Positions 50,941 through 61,718 are shown, counted from the stretch's first letter. The stretch is 64,000 nucleotides of DNA from Streptomyces sp. R28 (GCF_041052385.1 NZ_CP163439.1:2779001-2843000); one strand, 5' to 3'. Numbers and translations: made by a program. The notes: a model not told the origin generated them from the sequence alone.

Positions 50941-51662
50941 GACGAGACAACCTCCAAGGCCTCTTCCAGGGTGAACGCCTTCGCGTACAGGGCCTTCCCG
51001 ACGATGGAGCCCTCGACACCGAGGGGCACCAGCTCGGCGATGGCCCGCAGGTCGTCCAGGGAGGAGACGCCGCCGGAGGCGACCACCGGGCGGTCCGTCG
51101 CCGCGCAGACGTTCTTCAGCAGCTCCAGGTTCGGGCCCTGGAGCGTGCCGTCCTTGGCGATGTCCGTGACGACGTAGCGCGCGCAGCCCTCGCTGTTGAG
51201 GCGCTCCAGCGTCTCGTAGAGGTCGCCGCCGTCGCGGGTCCAGCCGCGGCCGCGCAGGGTCGTGCCGCGTACGTCGAGGCCGACGGCGATCTTGTCGCCG
51301 TGCTCGGCGATGACCTTGGCGACCCACTCGGGGGTCTCCAGGGCGGCCGTACCGAGGTTCACGCGGGTGCAGCCGGTGGCGAGCGCGGCGGCGAGGGAGG
51401 CGTCGTCGCGGATGCCGCCGGACAGCTCCACCTTGATGTCCATCGCCTTCGCGACCTCGGCGATCAGCTCGCGGTTGTCGCCGGTGCCGAAGGCGGCGTC
51501 CAGGTCGACCAGGTGCAGCCACTCGGCGCCCGAACGCTGCCAGGCCAGGGCGGCCTCCAGCGGAGAGCCGTAGGAGGTCTCGGTGCCGGACTCGCCGTGC
51601 ACGAGGCGGACGGCCTGGCCGTCGCGGACGTCGACGGCGGGGAGGAGTTCGAGCTTGGCCAT
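50937..51662 (-). CDS. priA: Bifunctional HisA/TrpF isomerase PriA
   Basis: A 241-residue TIM barrel of the actinobacterial PriA type: [19 protein letters not shown] with the catalytic Asp, [30 protein letters not shown] and [16 protein letters not shown] with the second catalytic Asp. PriA isomerises both ProFAR (histidine) and PRA (tryptophan), which fits the absence of trpF in this his-trp cluster. It overlaps the RidA-like gene by four bases. Confidence 0.95.
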   Translation of the reverse strand: MAKLELLPAVDVRDGQAVRLVHGESGTETSYGSPLEAALAWQRSGAEWLHLVDLDAAFGTGDNRELIAEVAKAMDIKVELSGGIRDDASLAAALATGCTRVNLGTAALETPEWVAKVIAEHGDKIAVGLDVRGTTLRGRGWTRDGGDLYETLERLNSEGCARYVVTDIAKDGTLQGPNLELLKNVCAATDRPVVASGGVSSLDDLRAIAELVPLGVEGSIVGKALYAKAFTLEEALEVVSS

Positions 51663-51666
51663 GTCT

Positions 51667-52311
51667 CTACAGGGTTCCGATCCAGTTGGTGAGCAGCTGC
51701 GCTCCGGCGTCGCCGGACTTCTCGGGGTGGAACTGCGTGGCCCACAGGGCGCCGTTCTCCACGGCGGCCACGAAGGGCTTGCCGTGCGTCGACCAGGTGA
51801 CCTTGGGAGCCTGCATCAGCGGGTTGTGCACCTCCAGGGCCCAGTCGTGGACCGCGTAGGAGTGCACGAAGTAGAAGCGCGCGTCCGCGTCCAGGCCGGC
51901 GAACAGCTCGGTGCCGGCCGCCACGTCCACGGTGTTCCAGCCCATGTGGGGCACGATGTCGGCCTGCAGCGGCTCGACCGAGCCGGGCCACTCGCCGAGG
52001 CCCTCGGTCTCGACGCCGTGCTCGATGCCCCGCGCGAAGAGGATCTGCATACCGACGCAGATGCCCATCACCGGGCGCCCACCGGCCAGCCGTCGCTCGA
52101 CGACCCAGTCGCCGCGGGCCTCCTTCAGGCCCTGCATGCAGGCCGCGAAGGCGCCGACGCCGGGCACCAGCAGGCCGTCGGCGTTCATGGCCTCGTCGAA
52201 GTCACGGGTGATCTCGACGTCGGCTCCCGCGCGCGCGAGGGCGCGTTCGGCGGAGCGGACGTTGCCGAAGCCGTAGTCGAAGACGACGACCTTCTTCGAG
52301 ACGGTGCTCAT
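51667..52311 (-). CDS. hisH: Imidazole glycerol phosphate synthase, glutaminase subunit
   Basis: A 214-residue class I glutamine amidotransferase. The nucleophile Cys is in [11 protein letters not shown] (about 84) and the catalytic His-Glu in [24 protein letters not shown] and PHMGWNTVD are also present. It feeds ammonia to HisF. ATG 52311 overlaps the stop of the small membrane ORF upstream (TGATG). The four-base stop-start gap to priA (51662/51667) is typical of one transcript. Confidence 0.96.
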   Translation of the reverse strand: MSTVSKKVVVFDYGFGNVRSAERALARAGADVEITRDFDEAMNADGLLVPGVGAFAACMQGLKEARGDWVVERRLAGGRPVMGICVGMQILFARGIEHGVETEGLGEWPGSVEPLQADIVPHMGWNTVDVAAGTELFAGLDADARFYFVHSYAVHDWALEVHNPLMQAPKVTWSTHGKPFVAAVENGALWATQFHPEKSGDAGAQLLTNWIGTL

Positions 52312-52475
52312 CAGTTCCACACCTCCAGCCTCATGATGCCCGCGACGAGACACATCGCGGCGCCGATCGACAGCAGCACGATGAGGCTCCTCGGCATCTG
52401 CTGCTTGGCGAAGGAGATGATCCCGCCGACGAGGAAGAGACCGACGACGATCAGGACCGTGGAAAGGCCGTTCAC
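52311..52475 (-). CDS. Small membrane protein embedded in the his operon
   Basis: A 54-residue protein from GTG 52475, overlapping the hisB stop by four bases and the hisH start by one. It is two TM helices joined by a short basic loop: [20 protein letters not shown] and [20 protein letters not shown] know no function. Its coupling to histidine enzymes on both sides makes it a real gene rather than a chance ORF. Confidence 0.75.
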   Translation of the reverse strand: MNGLSTVLIVVGLFLVGGIISFAKQQMPRSLIVLLSIGAAMCLVAGIMRLEVWN

Positions 52476-53074
52476 AGCGCGCCCTTCGTGGAGGGCAGGA
52501 TGCCGGCCGCGCGCGGGTCGCGCTCGGAGGCGTACCGCAGGGCCCGGGCCAGCGCCTTGAACTGGCACTCCACGATGTGGTGGGCGTTGCGCCCGTACGG
52601 CACGTGCACGTGCAGCGCGATCTGGGCCTGGGCGACGAAGGACTCCAGGATGTGCCGGGTCATCGTGGTGTCGTACTCGCCGATCATCGGCGCCATCTTC
52701 TCGGGCTCGGTGTGCACGAGGTACGGGCGGCCGGACAGGTCGACGGTGACCTGGGCGAGGGACTCGTCCAGCGGGACCGTGCAGTTGCCGAAGCGGTAGA
52801 TCCCCACCTTGTCGCCGAGGGCCTGCTTGAAGGCGGCGCCCAGCGCGAGGGCGGTGTCCTCGATGGTGTGGTGCGAGTCGATGTGCAGGTCGCCCTCGGT
52901 CTTCACGGTCAGGTCGAACAGACCGTGCCGGCCGAGCTGGTCGAGCATGTGGTCGTAGAAACCGACGCCGGTCGACACATCGACCTTGCCGCTGCCGTCG
53001 AGATCGATCTCGACGAGCACCGATGTCTCCTTGGTGACTCGTTCGATTCTTCCGACGCGGCCTTCGCGAGTCAT
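52472..53074 (-). CDS. hisB: Imidazoleglycerol-phosphate dehydratase
   Basis: A 200-residue stand-alone dehydratase (no phosphatase domain). The two manganese-binding repeats are [16 protein letters not shown] (about 70) and [18 protein letters not shown] (about 165), with [18 protein letters not shown] between strands at the N-terminus. Four-base overlaps join it to hisC and to the small membrane gene. Confidence 0.97.
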   Translation of the reverse strand: MTREGRVGRIERVTKETSVLVEIDLDGSGKVDVSTGVGFYDHMLDQLGRHGLFDLTVKTEGDLHIDSHHTIEDTALALGAAFKQALGDKVGIYRFGNCTVPLDESLAQVTVDLSGRPYLVHTEPEKMAPMIGEYDTTMTRHILESFVAQAQIALHVHVPYGRNAHHIVECQFKALARALRYASERDPRAAGILPSTKGAL

Positions 53075-54186
53075 GCGCTCTGCTCCTTCATCAGTTCACG
53101 TACCGCGTCGAGGAACGCGTCGTTCTCCTCCGGGGTTCCGGCGCTGACCCGCAGCCACCCCGGAATGCCGTTGTCCCGGACCAGCACACCCCGGTCGAGG
53201 ATCTTCTGCCAGGCGGTGTGGGAGCCGCCCTCGCCGTCGAACCGCCCGAACTGCACGAAGTTCGCGTCGGACTCCACGACCTCGTATCCGGCCGCCCGCA
53301 ACTCGCTGACCAGCCGGTCCCGCTCCGACTTCAACTGCTCGACGTACTTCAGCAGCGTGTCCGTGTGCTCCAGGGCGGCCAGAGCGGTGGCCTGGGTGAC
53401 GGCCGACAGGTGGTAGGGCAGCCGTACGAGCTGGACGGCGTCCACCACGGCCGGGTGCGCGGCCAGATAGCCGAGGCGCAGGCCGGCGGCGCCGAAGGCC
53501 TTGGACATCGTGCGGGAGACGACGAGATTCGGCCGGCCTTCGAGTAGCGGCAGCAGCGAGTCGCCGTGGCTGAACTCGATGTACGCCTCGTCGATCACGA
53601 CCATCGACGGCTTGGCCGCCTGCGCGGCCTCGTACAGCGCGAGGACCGTCTCGGGCGGAACCGCGTTGCCCGTGGGGTTGTTGGGGGTGGTGATGAAGAC
53701 GACGTCCGGCCGCTGCTCGGCGATGGCCTTCTCGGCGGCGGCGAGGTCGATCGTGAAGTCCTCGTTGCGCGGGCCCGAGATCCAGCCGGTGCCGGTGCCG
53801 CGCGCGATGAGGCCGTGCATCGAGTACGACGGCTCGAAACCGATGGCCGTACGGCCCGGTCCGCCGAAGGTCTGCAGCAGCTGCTGGATGACCTCGTTGG
53901 AGCCGTTGGCCGCCCAGACGTTCGCCAGGCCGACCTGGTGGCCGGACGTGTCCGTCAGGTACTTGGCGAGCTGGGTGCGCAGTTCGACCGCGTCCCGGTC
54001 CGGGTAGCGGTTGAGGTTGCGGGCCGCCTCGCGGACGCGCTCGGCGATCCGCTCGACCAGCGGCTCGGGCAGCGGGTAGGGGTTCTCGTTGGTGTTCAGC
54101 CGTACGGGGACGTCGAGTTGGGGCGCGCCGTAGGGGGACTTGCCGCGCAGTTCGTCCCGTACGGGGAGATCGTCGATGCCAGTCAC
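53071..54186 (-). CDS. hisC: Histidinol-phosphate aminotransferase
   Basis: A 371-residue class I PLP aminotransferase from GTG 54186. The PLP lysine is in [20 protein letters not shown] (about 230). [24 protein letters not shown] (TTPNNPTGN) and VIDEAYIEF are also present. GTGA overlap with hisD and ATGA overlap with hisB. Confidence 0.96.
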   Translation of the reverse strand: MTGIDDLPVRDELRGKSPYGAPQLDVPVRLNTNENPYPLPEPLVERIAERVREAARNLNRYPDRDAVELRTQLAKYLTDTSGHQVGLANVWAANGSNEVIQQLLQTFGGPGRTAIGFEPSYSMHGLIARGTGTGWISGPRNEDFTIDLAAAEKAIAEQRPDVVFITTPNNPTGNAVPPETVLALYEAAQAAKPSMVVIDEAYIEFSHGDSLLPLLEGRPNLVVSRTMSKAFGAAGLRLGYLAAHPAVVDAVQLVRLPYHLSAVTQATALAALEHTDTLLKYVEQLKSERDRLVSELRAAGYEVVESDANFVQFGRFDGEGGSHTAWQKILDRGVLVRDNGIPGWLRVSAGTPEENDAFLDAVRELMKEQSA

Positions 54187-55508
54187 TTGCCTTCAGGAAC
54201 CTTCCACCCGAACCTGGCCTTGATCGCCGCACCGTGCGCCGGCAGGTCCTCCGCCTCCGCCAGCGTGACCACGTGATGCGCTACGTCCGCCAGCGCGTCC
54301 TTCGTGTAGTCGACGATGTGGATGCCCCGGAGGAAGGACTGCACGGACAGCCCGGAGGAGTGGCAGGCACAGCCGCCCGTGGGCAGCACGTGGTTGGACC
54401 CGGCGGCGTAGTCGCCGAGCGAGACCGGCGCCCACGGGCCGATGAAGATCGCGCCAGCGTTGCGTACCCGGTCGGCCACGGCGGCCGCGTCGGCCGTCTG
54501 GATCTCCAGGTGCTCGGCGCCGTAGGCGTCCACGACCCGCAGGCCCTCGTCGACACCGTCGACCAGCACGATCGCGGACTGCCTGCCCTTGAGGGCCGGG
54601 ACGATCCGGTCGTCGATGTGCTTGCTGGCCGCGACCTGCGGCTCCAGCTCCTTCTCCACCGCGTCCGCGAGCTCGACGGAGTCGGTGACGAGGACGGCTG
54701 CGGCGAGCGGATCGTGCTCGGCCTGGCTGATCAGGTCGGAGGCGACGTGCACCGGGTCGGCGGTGGAGTCGGCCAGGATCGCGATCTCGGTCGGGCCCGC
54801 CTCGGCGTCGATGCCGATCTTGCCGGTGAAGTAGCGCTTGGCTGCGGCGACCCAGATGTTGCCGGGGCCGGTGACCATGTTGGCGGGCGGGCAGGACTCG
54901 GTGCCGTACGCGAACATCGCGACGGCGGTGGCGCCCCCGGCGGCGTACACCTCGTCGACGCCGAGCAGCGCGCACGCGGCGAGGATCGTCGGGTGCGGCA
55001 GGCCGTCGAACTCGGCCTGGGCGGGCGAAGCGAGGGCGATCGACTCGACGCCGGCCTCCTGCGCGGGCACGACGTTCATGATCACGGAGGACGGGTAGAC
55101 CGACCGGCCACCGGGCGCGTAGAGCCCGACCCGGTCGACCGGCACCCACTTCTCGGTGACCGAGCCGCCGGGCACGACCTGCGTGGTGTGCGTCGTACGG
55201 CGCTGCTCGCGGTGGACGAGACGGGCGCGGCGGATGGACTCCTCCAGGGCCGCGCGCACGGCCGGGTCGAGCTCCTCCAACGCGCGCGTGAGCGCCTCGG
55301 CGGGCACTCGCACCTGGTCGAGCTTGACCCCGTCGAACTTCTCGGCGAAGTCGATCAGCGCCGCGTCGCCCCGATGATGCACGGCCTCGCAGATCGGACG
55401 CACCTTCTCCAGGGCGGCCGAGACGTCGAAGTCGGCTCGGGGCAGCAGGTCGCGCAGGGCGGGGCCCTCGGGAAGGGCGTCGCCGCGCAGATCGATTCGG
55501 GAGATCAC
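54183..55508 (-). CDS. hisD: Histidinol dehydrogenase
   Basis: A 441-residue NAD-dependent zinc enzyme that oxidises histidinol to histidine. GTG 55508 is the likely start ([13 protein letters not shown]). Motifs: [57 protein letters not shown], the zinc ligands in ISQAEHDP, and [24 protein letters not shown]. It is the first gene of the his operon. The 170-bp divergent gap upstream presumably holds its promoter. Confidence 0.96.
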   Translation of the reverse strand: MISRIDLRGDALPEGPALRDLLPRADFDVSAALEKVRPICEAVHHRGDAALIDFAEKFDGVKLDQVRVPAEALTRALEELDPAVRAALEESIRRARLVHREQRRTTHTTQVVPGGSVTEKWVPVDRVGLYAPGGRSVYPSSVIMNVVPAQEAGVESIALASPAQAEFDGLPHPTILAACALLGVDEVYAAGGATAVAMFAYGTESCPPANMVTGPGNIWVAAAKRYFTGKIGIDAEAGPTEIAILADSTADPVHVASDLISQAEHDPLAAAVLVTDSVELADAVEKELEPQVAASKHIDDRIVPALKGRQSAIVLVDGVDEGLRVVDAYGAEHLEIQTADAAAVADRVRNAGAIFIGPWAPVSLGDYAAGSNHVLPTGGCACHSSGLSVQSFLRGIHIVDYTKDALADVAHHVVTLAEAEDLPAHGAAIKARFGWKVPEGK

Positions 55509-55678
55509 GGGCTCAATTCTCTCAGACCCGGGTCCGGCGTCGTTCGCGCGTATCAATGGCTGATACAGAACGCCGGGGGAACCCGGAAGATCACCTTCAC
55601 GTCTAGCGTTCGGGGCGTCACTCAGCGGGCATGAACAGTTGTACGAACTCATGAGTAGATGAGGGGGATGGGCGAAAC

Positions 55679-57268
55679 GTGACCGAAGGTGCCGGCCTCC
55701 GCGACGGAGACCTGCCGGACGGCCTGCCGAACGACCTGACCGCCGCCGAACTCGGCATGTGGCAGGCCTTCCGCAACGGCAGCGTGTACGACCTGAGCAG
55801 CGGCGACACGGTCGTCGACGATCCGCACGGCGGGCATCCCTGGGGAGACGATCGGACCGTACGCGCGCGGATCATCTGCTGGCTGCTGCTGGACGGCCCG
55901 CCCGCCCTCGCCGGCCGGGTGTCCTCGCTGAAGCTCGTCGGCGTGCGGATCAGCGACACGATGGACCTCGCGGGCGGCACGGTGGTGCCGTACGTCGAGA
56001 TGCGCGGCTGCCGTTTCGACCGGGAGATCCGGCTGCCGGAGGCCCACTTCACGACCGTGCGGCTGGTGGACTGCGCGGTGCCGCGCCTGGAGGCGGCCCG
56101 GGTGCACACCGAGGGTGACCTGCATCTGCCGCGCTGCCGCTTCCAGGGCGGCATCCGGCTCACCGACGCGCAGATCGGCACGGATCTGCTGCTCAACCAG
56201 GCGATCGTCTACCGCGACCGCAGCGGCCGCTCGATCGCCGCGGACGGCATCAGCGTCGGCCAGGACCTGCAGGCCGAGATGCTGGAGTCGCACGGCGAGC
56301 TGAGCCTGCGCGGCGCCAACATCGGCGTGTCGCTGAGCCTGCGGGGCGCGCGGCTGGTCAACCCGTACACCCGGCTCGCGCTGAACGCCCCCCAGCTGAC
56401 CGTCGGGCGCACGCTGTACCTGACCCCGGCGGGCGTCGGCAGTCCGCTGCTGAGCGGCCGCACCCCGGCGCGCGGGACGCGCATCCAGCGCTTCGCGTGC
56501 CAGGGCGGGGTCCGCCTGGACGACGGGCGGTTCGGGGACGCGGTCGACCTGGAACGGGCCCGGTTCACCTTCACCGACGAGCAGGAGCTGTCGCTACGCC
56601 GCATCCAGACGCCCGAGCTGCGCTTCCTCGGGGAGCGGCCGGAGCGCGGCCGGGTGGTGCTGTCGGGGGCGCGGGTGGTCAACCTGATGGACCGGGCGGA
56701 CGCCTGGCCGGGCCCGGGTCTGCTGCACATGGGCGGCTTCAGCTACGAGAACCTCGTGCCGCGCGGCCCGTTCCCGCTGGAACGGCGGCTGGAGTGGGTG
56801 GCCGCCGCGACCGCCGAGTACAACCCGGAGCCGTACGAACTGCTGGCCTCCGTCCTGCGTAACGGCGGTGAGGACGAGGACGCGCGCGAGGTGCTGCTGG
56901 CCAAGCAGCGCCGGCGCCGCGAGACGCTGCCGCCCGCGGCCAAGCTGTGGGGGTACGCGCAGGACTGGATGGTCGCCTACGGCTATCGGCCGGGTCGCGC
57001 CGCCGTGTGGATGGCGGTGCTGTGGGCGGCGAGTTCGGTGGCCTTCGCGTATGCCGACCATCCACCCCTGAAGGGCGGCGAGCATCCGACCTGGAGCCCG
57101 GCCCTGTTCGCCCTCGACCTGCTGCTGCCGGTCATCGACCTGGGCCAGGTCGGGTTCTGGCAGCTGAGCGGCGCCTGGCAGTGGCTGGCCACGGCGATGA
57201 TCCTGCTGGGCTGGATCCTGGCGACGACCGTGGCGGCGGGGGCGACGCGCACGCTGCGGCGGAGCTGA
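55679..57268 (+). CDS. Membrane protein with beta-helix-like (pentapeptide-type) repeats
   Basis: A 529-residue protein from GTG 55679 (GAGGGGG upstream). Residues about 80-350 are a long run of irregular repeats ([65 protein letters not shown]) like right-handed beta-helix or pentapeptide folds. The C-terminus has about three TM helices ([56 protein letters not shown]). Relatives in Streptomyces are sometimes called membrane-associated oxidoreductases, but no redox motif is visible. It is divergent from hisD. Role unknown. Confidence 0.75.
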   Translation: MTEGAGLRDGDLPDGLPNDLTAAELGMWQAFRNGSVYDLSSGDTVVDDPHGGHPWGDDRTVRARIICWLLLDGPPALAGRVSSLKLVGVRISDTMDLAGGTVVPYVEMRGCRFDREIRLPEAHFTTVRLVDCAVPRLEAARVHTEGDLHLPRCRFQGGIRLTDAQIGTDLLLNQAIVYRDRSGRSIAADGISVGQDLQAEMLESHGELSLRGANIGVSLSLRGARLVNPYTRLALNAPQLTVGRTLYLTPAGVGSPLLSGRTPARGTRIQRFACQGGVRLDDGRFGDAVDLERARFTFTDEQELSLRRIQTPELRFLGERPERGRVVLSGARVVNLMDRADAWPGPGLLHMGGFSYENLVPRGPFPLERRLEWVAAATAEYNPEPYELLASVLRNGGEDEDAREVLLAKQRRRRETLPPAAKLWGYAQDWMVAYGYRPGRAAVWMAVLWAASSVAFAYADHPPLKGGEHPTWSPALFALDLLLPVIDLGQVGFWQLSGAWQWLATAMILLGWILATTVAAGATRTLRRS

Positions 57269-57408
57269 ACCCCAGGTCGGTGAGCCTGGGCGGTAGATGT
57301 CCGACCCGTTGCCGAACAGTTGGCCTTTACAGGTTCTTGACCGATCGGGGTACAACTTTCCGCGGGTTGCCCGTTCCCTATGGCGCGGGCGCGACCCGCG
57401 GTCTTTCA

Positions 57409-58449
57409 ATGGTCGACACCATGGCTCTGCCGCTCCCGTTCGGCCGCGCGTCCCGGCCGACAAGGACCGTAGAACACCCGGCCGTCGGGCTCCCCGCCGA
57501 CGCCGAGGTGCTCCTCGACGCGCCCGACGACCGCCTCGGACCCGCGCTGGTCGCGGCCGGGCGGGGCGCGTACGAGACCGCCGCCGAGCTGCTCGCCACC
57601 ACCCGGCGCAGAGCCCAGTGGGAGTACCGCGACGGGTACGCGCTGCGCCTGGCCGCCTTCGCGCGCTCGCGCCCGGAGTGGCTGGAGGCCTGGTACGCGG
57701 CCGCCCCGAGCGATCCGGACGTGCTGCTGCTCCGGGCCCAGCTGGCGGTGGACCGCGCCTGGCAGTCCCCTGCCCGGGCCGAGCTGCTGCGCGGGGTGAG
57801 CCCGCTGATCACCGCCGCCGCCCGCGCCGACGACCGCGACCCGGTGCCGTGGCGGATCGCGCTGGACCACGCGCGCGGCTCACGCGCCGGGCACACGTAC
57901 TTCGGGGAACTGTGGGAAGCGGCGCTGCGCCGCGCTCCGCTCCACTACGGCTGCCATGTGGCGGCCCTGCGCTACCTCGCCACGTCGTGGCACGGCTCCC
58001 ACCGGGAGTGCCTCGACTTCGCCGACCGGGCCGCGCAGGACGCTCCGGCCGACTCCCTGGTGCAGGCCCTGCCGACCCGGGCCGTCCTCGCCTACCTGAA
58101 CGACGGCTGCGGTCCGGGCGTGCCGCCCGAGCGGCTGGACACGGCGGCCGACCGCGCGATGACGCTCTCCGCCCGCTTCCCGGCCGCCGACCTCTGGCCG
58201 GCCGCGATCCGCAACAAGCTGACGTACGTCCTGGTACAGCTGGGCCGCTGGGAGGACGCCCTGGAGCAACTGCGCCTGATCGGCCCGTACGCCACCTCCT
58301 ACCCCTGGAGCCGGTTCTCGGAGGACCCCCTGGGCCGTTTCCTGGAGGTGCGCGACGAGGTACGGCTGCGGACGGCCTCCCCCGCCGGCGCGCGCACCGG
58401 CCATCCACAGGGTGGGCGCGCCGGACGCGTTCACTCCGGCGACCACTAG
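57409..58449 (+). CDS. Helical-repeat (TPR-like) protein of unknown function
   Basis: A 346-residue soluble protein; ATG 57409 or ATG 57421 are equally plausible starts, and neither has a clear ribosome-binding site. Alpha-helical pairs run through the protein (PALVAAGRGAYETAAELLATTR; WLEAWYAAAPSDPDVLLLRAQLAVDRAW; LTYVLVQLGRWEDALEQLRLIG), with spacing like tetratricopeptide repeats. No catalytic motif seen. It lies 11 bp before the Lon-N gene and is probably co-transcribed with it. Confidence 0.72.
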   Translation: MVDTMALPLPFGRASRPTRTVEHPAVGLPADAEVLLDAPDDRLGPALVAAGRGAYETAAELLATTRRRAQWEYRDGYALRLAAFARSRPEWLEAWYAAAPSDPDVLLLRAQLAVDRAWQSPARAELLRGVSPLITAAARADDRDPVPWRIALDHARGSRAGHTYFGELWEAALRRAPLHYGCHVAALRYLATSWHGSHRECLDFADRAAQDAPADSLVQALPTRAVLAYLNDGCGPGVPPERLDTAADRAMTLSARFPAADLWPAAIRNKLTYVLVQLGRWEDALEQLRLIGPYATSYPWSRFSEDPLGRFLEVRDEVRLRTASPAGARTGHPQGGRAGRVHSGDH

Positions 58450-58460
58450 GCTTTGGCGCC

Positions 58461-59198
58461 GTGACCGTCCGTCTTCCGCTCTTCCCCCTGAACTCGGTGC
58501 TGTTCCCGGGGCTCGTGCTGCCACTGAACGTCTTCGAGGAGCGCTATCGCGCCATGATGCGCGATCTTCTGAAGACCCCCGAGGAGGAACCGCGCCGTTT
58601 CGCCGTCGTGGCGATCCGCGACGGCCATGAGGTGGCCCAGAGCGCCCCCGGCATGCCGGACCCCACGTCCATCCCCGAGCGCGGTCCCGCGGCGGGCTTC
58701 GGGCCGGACCCGGTCAAGGCGTTCCACGGGGTGGGCTGTGTGGCCGACGCGGCGACGATCCGGGAGCGGACCGACGGCACGTTCGAGGTGCTGGCGACGG
58801 GAACGAGTCGTGTACGCCTGCTCTCGGTGGACGCGTCGGGCCCGTTCCTCACGGCGGAGCTGGAGGAGCTGCCGGACGAGCAGGGTGACGAGGCGGGGGC
58901 GCTGGCGGAAGGGGTGCTGCGCGCGTTCCGCCAGTACCAGAAGCGCCTGGCAGGCGCCCGCGAACGCAGTCTGTCCACCACGGCCGACCTCCCGGACCAG
59001 CCCTCGGTCGTCTCCTACCTGGTGGCGGCCGCGATGATGCTGGACACCCCGACGAAGCAGCGCCTGCTCCAGGCTCCGGACATCGCGTCCCGCCTGCGCG
59101 ACGAGCTGAAACTCCTTCGCGCCGAGACCTCGATCATCCGTACGCTGCCGTCGCTGCCGGCGTCGGATCTGACGCGCGGTCCGACGAGCCTCAACTGA
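58461..59198 (+). CDS. Lon N-terminal (LON substrate-binding) domain protein
   Basis: A 245-residue stand-alone LON_substr_bdg domain protein from GTG 58461. It shows LPLFPLNSVLFPGLVLPLNVFEERYRAMMRDLL at the N-terminus, VGCVADAATIRERTDGTFEVLATGTSRVRLLSV, and a helical C-terminal half (FRQYQKRLAGAR, LLQAPDIASRLRDELKLLRAE). The ATPase and protease domains of Lon are absent, so it probably binds proteins without degrading them. YbaK follows after 10 bp. Confidence 0.88.
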   Translation: MTVRLPLFPLNSVLFPGLVLPLNVFEERYRAMMRDLLKTPEEEPRRFAVVAIRDGHEVAQSAPGMPDPTSIPERGPAAGFGPDPVKAFHGVGCVADAATIRERTDGTFEVLATGTSRVRLLSVDASGPFLTAELEELPDEQGDEAGALAEGVLRAFRQYQKRLAGARERSLSTTADLPDQPSVVSYLVAAAMMLDTPTKQRLLQAPDIASRLRDELKLLRAETSIIRTLPSLPASDLTRGPTSLN

Positions 59199-59208
59199 GC
59201 GGAACGAC

Positions 59209-59718
59209 ATGGCGAAGAAGTCGAAGAAGACCCAGCAGCAATCGGGCGGCGGCACTCCCGCGACGGTGGCGCTCTCGGCGGCGGGCGTCGAGTACACGAT
59301 CCACGCCTATGACCACGACCCCTCCCACCCGTCCTACGGCGAGGAGGCGGCGGAGGCGATGGGCGTCTCTCCCGACAGGGTCTTCAAGACCCTCGTGGCG
59401 GACGTGGACGGCACCCTGACCGTGGCGGTCGTCCCCGTGGCCGGCCAGCTGGACCTCAAGGCCCTGGCGTCGGCGGTCCGCGGCAAACGCGCCGCGATGG
59501 CCGACCCGGCCCTGGCCGAACGCACCACGGGCTACGTCCGGGGCGGCATCTCCCCGCTGGGCCAGCGCAAGAGGCTCCCCACGGTCCTGGACGCCTCGGC
59601 CTCCGCCCACCCCACGATCTGCGTCTCGGCGGGCCGCCGCGGCCTGGAGGTCGAACTCTCCCCCGACGACCTCACCAAGCTCACGAACGCGACCCTGGCC
59701 CCCATCGGGCGGGCGTGA
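59209..59718 (+). CDS. ybaK: Cys-tRNA(Pro)/Ala-tRNA deacylase, YbaK family
   Basis: A 169-residue trans-editing domain protein: AGVEYTIHAYDHDPSHPSYGEEAAEAMGVSPDRVFKTLVAD, VAGQLDLKALASAVRGKRAAMADPALAERTTGYVRGGISPLGQRKRLPTVLD and SAGRRGLEVELSPDDLTKL. The invariant Lys lies in RVFKTLV. It hydrolyses mischarged tRNA, mainly Cys-tRNA(Pro). A short basic N-terminus (MAKKSKKTQQQ) is typical of the actinobacterial form. Confidence 0.93.
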   Translation: MAKKSKKTQQQSGGGTPATVALSAAGVEYTIHAYDHDPSHPSYGEEAAEAMGVSPDRVFKTLVADVDGTLTVAVVPVAGQLDLKALASAVRGKRAAMADPALAERTTGYVRGGISPLGQRKRLPTVLDASASAHPTICVSAGRRGLEVELSPDDLTKLTNATLAPIGRA

Positions 59719-59899
59719 ACCCTCGACGAACCAAACACGGAAACGCAAGTGGCGCGCCAAGAAGGGCCGCTCGAACCACGGACACCGCCCGGCGTGACGC
59801 TTTGCCTTCCAGCGCCGGTCCAGGGCACTTTCAGCCCGTCTGGGGGCACCCCCTCTGGGGGAGTTTGGGACGAGGCCCGTCCAGGGCCGAAGCGGGGGT

Positions 59900-59979
59900 C
59901 TGGGGGCCGCAGGCCCCCAGGGTCCGGGGTCGAAGGGGCAGCGCCCCTGGAGGACGGGACGGGTAGGGGCGGCGGGGGC
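59900..59979. repeat. Intergenic hairpins and repeat copy after ybaK
   Basis: The 297-bp gap 59719-60015 has no gene. It holds a perfect 9-bp stem CTGGGGGCC / GGCCCCCAG with a 3-nt loop (59900-59920) and an AGGGGC/GCCCCT stem near 59935. At 59956-59979 is a 24-bp sequence identical to the right arm of the element at 3332-3358. The left arm is not present here. Confidence 0.65.
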
Positions 59980-60015
59980 CGAGAACCCTCGGCGCAAACA
60001 CCCCTCACCGAAGCC

Positions 60016-60771
60016 CTACGCCGACGGCGCCCCGTTCGATCCCCCCTGCTGAGCCACCGGAGGCTGCAGCTGATACGGATCCGCGTCCCGAGGCCCGAAC
60101 AACGCCGTCAACCCGAGGTGCACCACCAGCGCCGCCAGCGGCCAGGCCAGCCACGCCCCCTTGGCCCCGAGCTTCAGCGGCGCCGGGAACGTGACCCCCT
60201 TGCCCACTTCCTTCGCGTGCGCGATCACATCCTCGGAGGGCCCGAGCCACACCCCGACCCGCCAGGCCAGCAACGACCCGAGGAACCCCCCGACGGCCAG
60301 CGCCACCACCAGCGGCACACCCCCACGCCGCCGCCAGAGAAAGACGGCAACCGCGCTCACCAGCCCGAACGCGAGCGCGAGCAGAGTGAACGTTCCGTCC
60401 ACCCCGACCGCCTGCTCCCCCTCGGTGTCCTTGAAGTAGACGACCCAGCTCTTGTCGACGACGTCCCCGACCAGCGGCACGCTCGGCGCCAGCCACCACC
60501 ACAGCACCCCGAGCAGCGCTCCGAAGAGCGCCACCACGACCGCGACGACGGCGGCCTCTCGCACTTCGGTCTTCATGCCAGGACCGTCCTGTTCGTACGC
60601 GCCATATATGCCGTACGTGCCGTGAGAGCCGTGTGGGCCTTGTGCCCCGGGAGGAGCGCCGTACACGGCGTCATGCGGCCCGGAACCGGCGTGCCCGGCA
60701 GCGGGCTGCTGCCATGCCTGGCTGGAGGAACGGTCACTGGGCGGAGGAGGAGGAGTCAGCGGAGCGGTCAC
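60016..60771 (-). CDS. DUF2567-like four-TM membrane protein
   Basis: A 251-residue protein from GTG 60771. The N-terminus (about 1-65) is a Pro/Gly/Tyr-rich cytoplasmic tail (TAPLTPPPPPSDRSS, GPHGSHGTYGIYGAYE). There are four TM helices: EAAVVAVVVALFGALLGVLWWWLA; FTLLALAFGLVSAVAVFLW; PLVVALAVGGFLGSLLAWRVGVWLG; and AWLAWPLAALVVHLGLTALFG. The pattern with DKSWVVYFKDTEGEQAVGVDG after TM1 matches what I recall of DUF2567. Function unknown. Confidence 0.72.
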   Translation of the reverse strand: MTAPLTPPPPPSDRSSSQAWQQPAAGHAGSGPHDAVYGAPPGAQGPHGSHGTYGIYGAYEQDGPGMKTEVREAAVVAVVVALFGALLGVLWWWLAPSVPLVGDVVDKSWVVYFKDTEGEQAVGVDGTFTLLALAFGLVSAVAVFLWRRRGGVPLVVALAVGGFLGSLLAWRVGVWLGPSEDVIAHAKEVGKGVTFPAPLKLGAKGAWLAWPLAALVVHLGLTALFGPRDADPYQLQPPVAQQGGSNGAPSA

Positions 60772-60805
60772 TCTGCCATCGTGCCAGGCCGGCCTGTGCG
60801 GCGCG

Positions 60806-61630
60806 TCACCGGACGGCAGCCCGGCGGTACGCCCAGGTGGCGACGGCCAGCGAGACGACGCCGACCACCCCGCACACGGCGAGGTCACCCAGCACGAAGG
60901 CCCAGTCGGGGTGCGGTCCGAAGGTCCGCGCGAAGGCCTCCACGCCGTACGTCGACGGCAGCAGATCCCGCGCGAACCGCACCACCTCCGGCATCCGGTC
61001 AGCCGGCAGCACCCCCAGCAGCAGCGCTGCGGACATCCCCAACTGCCCGAGCAGCGTGGCCAGTTCAGGCCGCGGCGCAAGCAGCCCGAGCGCCGCCCCC
61101 AGCCCGGCGAGCGCGGCCCCGGCCAGCGGGATCACCGCGACGAGCACCCACAGATGCGTCACCGGCAGCCCGAACAGCACACACCCGAAGAGCGCCGTCA
61201 CCACGGTCCCCGGCACGGTGAAGGAGGCGTACGCCCCCGCCGCCCCCAGCACCACCGCGGCGGGCGGCACCGGCAGCGTGGCGTAGTGGTCGAGCCCGCC
61301 GCTGGCCCGCAGCTGCCCGAAGTACTGCGCGAGCAGGTTCAGCGCGACGAAGGCGACCACGAGCACGGCCGACCCTGCCACCACGGCCTGCGCCTCGGCG
61401 CCGCCGTCCACGACCCCGCGCATCAGGATCATGATCCCGACCGACTGGAAGGTCGCCACGAACAGCAGCGGGATGCGCGCGACCCGGGCCCGGGACAGCT
61501 GCGCCCGGTACACGGCGCACAGCGACGGCCACAGCCGCGCCCGCGGCCCGAGCTCGGCCGCGGCCGGGCGGGCCGTCTCGTCCACGGCCAGGGCGCTGCC
61601 CGGCAGAACCTCGGCGGGTACGACACTCAC
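60806..61630 (-). CDS. ABC-2 type transporter permease
   Basis: A 274-residue membrane protein with six TM helices. The ABC-2 core spans FVATFQSVGIMILMRGVV, VAFVALNLLAQYFGQLRASGGLDHYATLPVP and the final VLGDLAVCGVVGVVSLAVATWAYRR. DLLPSTYGVEAFARTF is the usual segment before the last helix. It is coded 88 bp after the ATPase gene on the same strand, so the pair forms an exporter of unknown cargo. Confidence 0.88.
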   Translation of the reverse strand: MSVVPAEVLPGSALAVDETARPAAAELGPRARLWPSLCAVYRAQLSRARVARIPLLFVATFQSVGIMILMRGVVDGGAEAQAVVAGSAVLVVAFVALNLLAQYFGQLRASGGLDHYATLPVPPAAVVLGAAGAYASFTVPGTVVTALFGCVLFGLPVTHLWVLVAVIPLAGAALAGLGAALGLLAPRPELATLLGQLGMSAALLLGVLPADRMPEVVRFARDLLPSTYGVEAFARTFGPHPDWAFVLGDLAVCGVVGVVSLAVATWAYRRAAVR

Positions 61631-61718
61631 GTGGCGCTGCTCCCTTTCACACGGGGGATCACGGCGGAGGTGGCCCTGTTCCGTACGGATACGGATACGG
61701 GTGCGGCGGTCTGCGTGC

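Noticed and set aside
54234..55634. A 466-codon plus-strand frame opposite hisD
   Set aside because: Shadow of hisD; Val/Asp/Gly/Arg-rich without recognisable features.
57325..57353. TTTACA...TACAAC as a promoter for the helical-repeat gene
   Set aside because: The spacing is 19 nt and the match poor; nothing else supports it.
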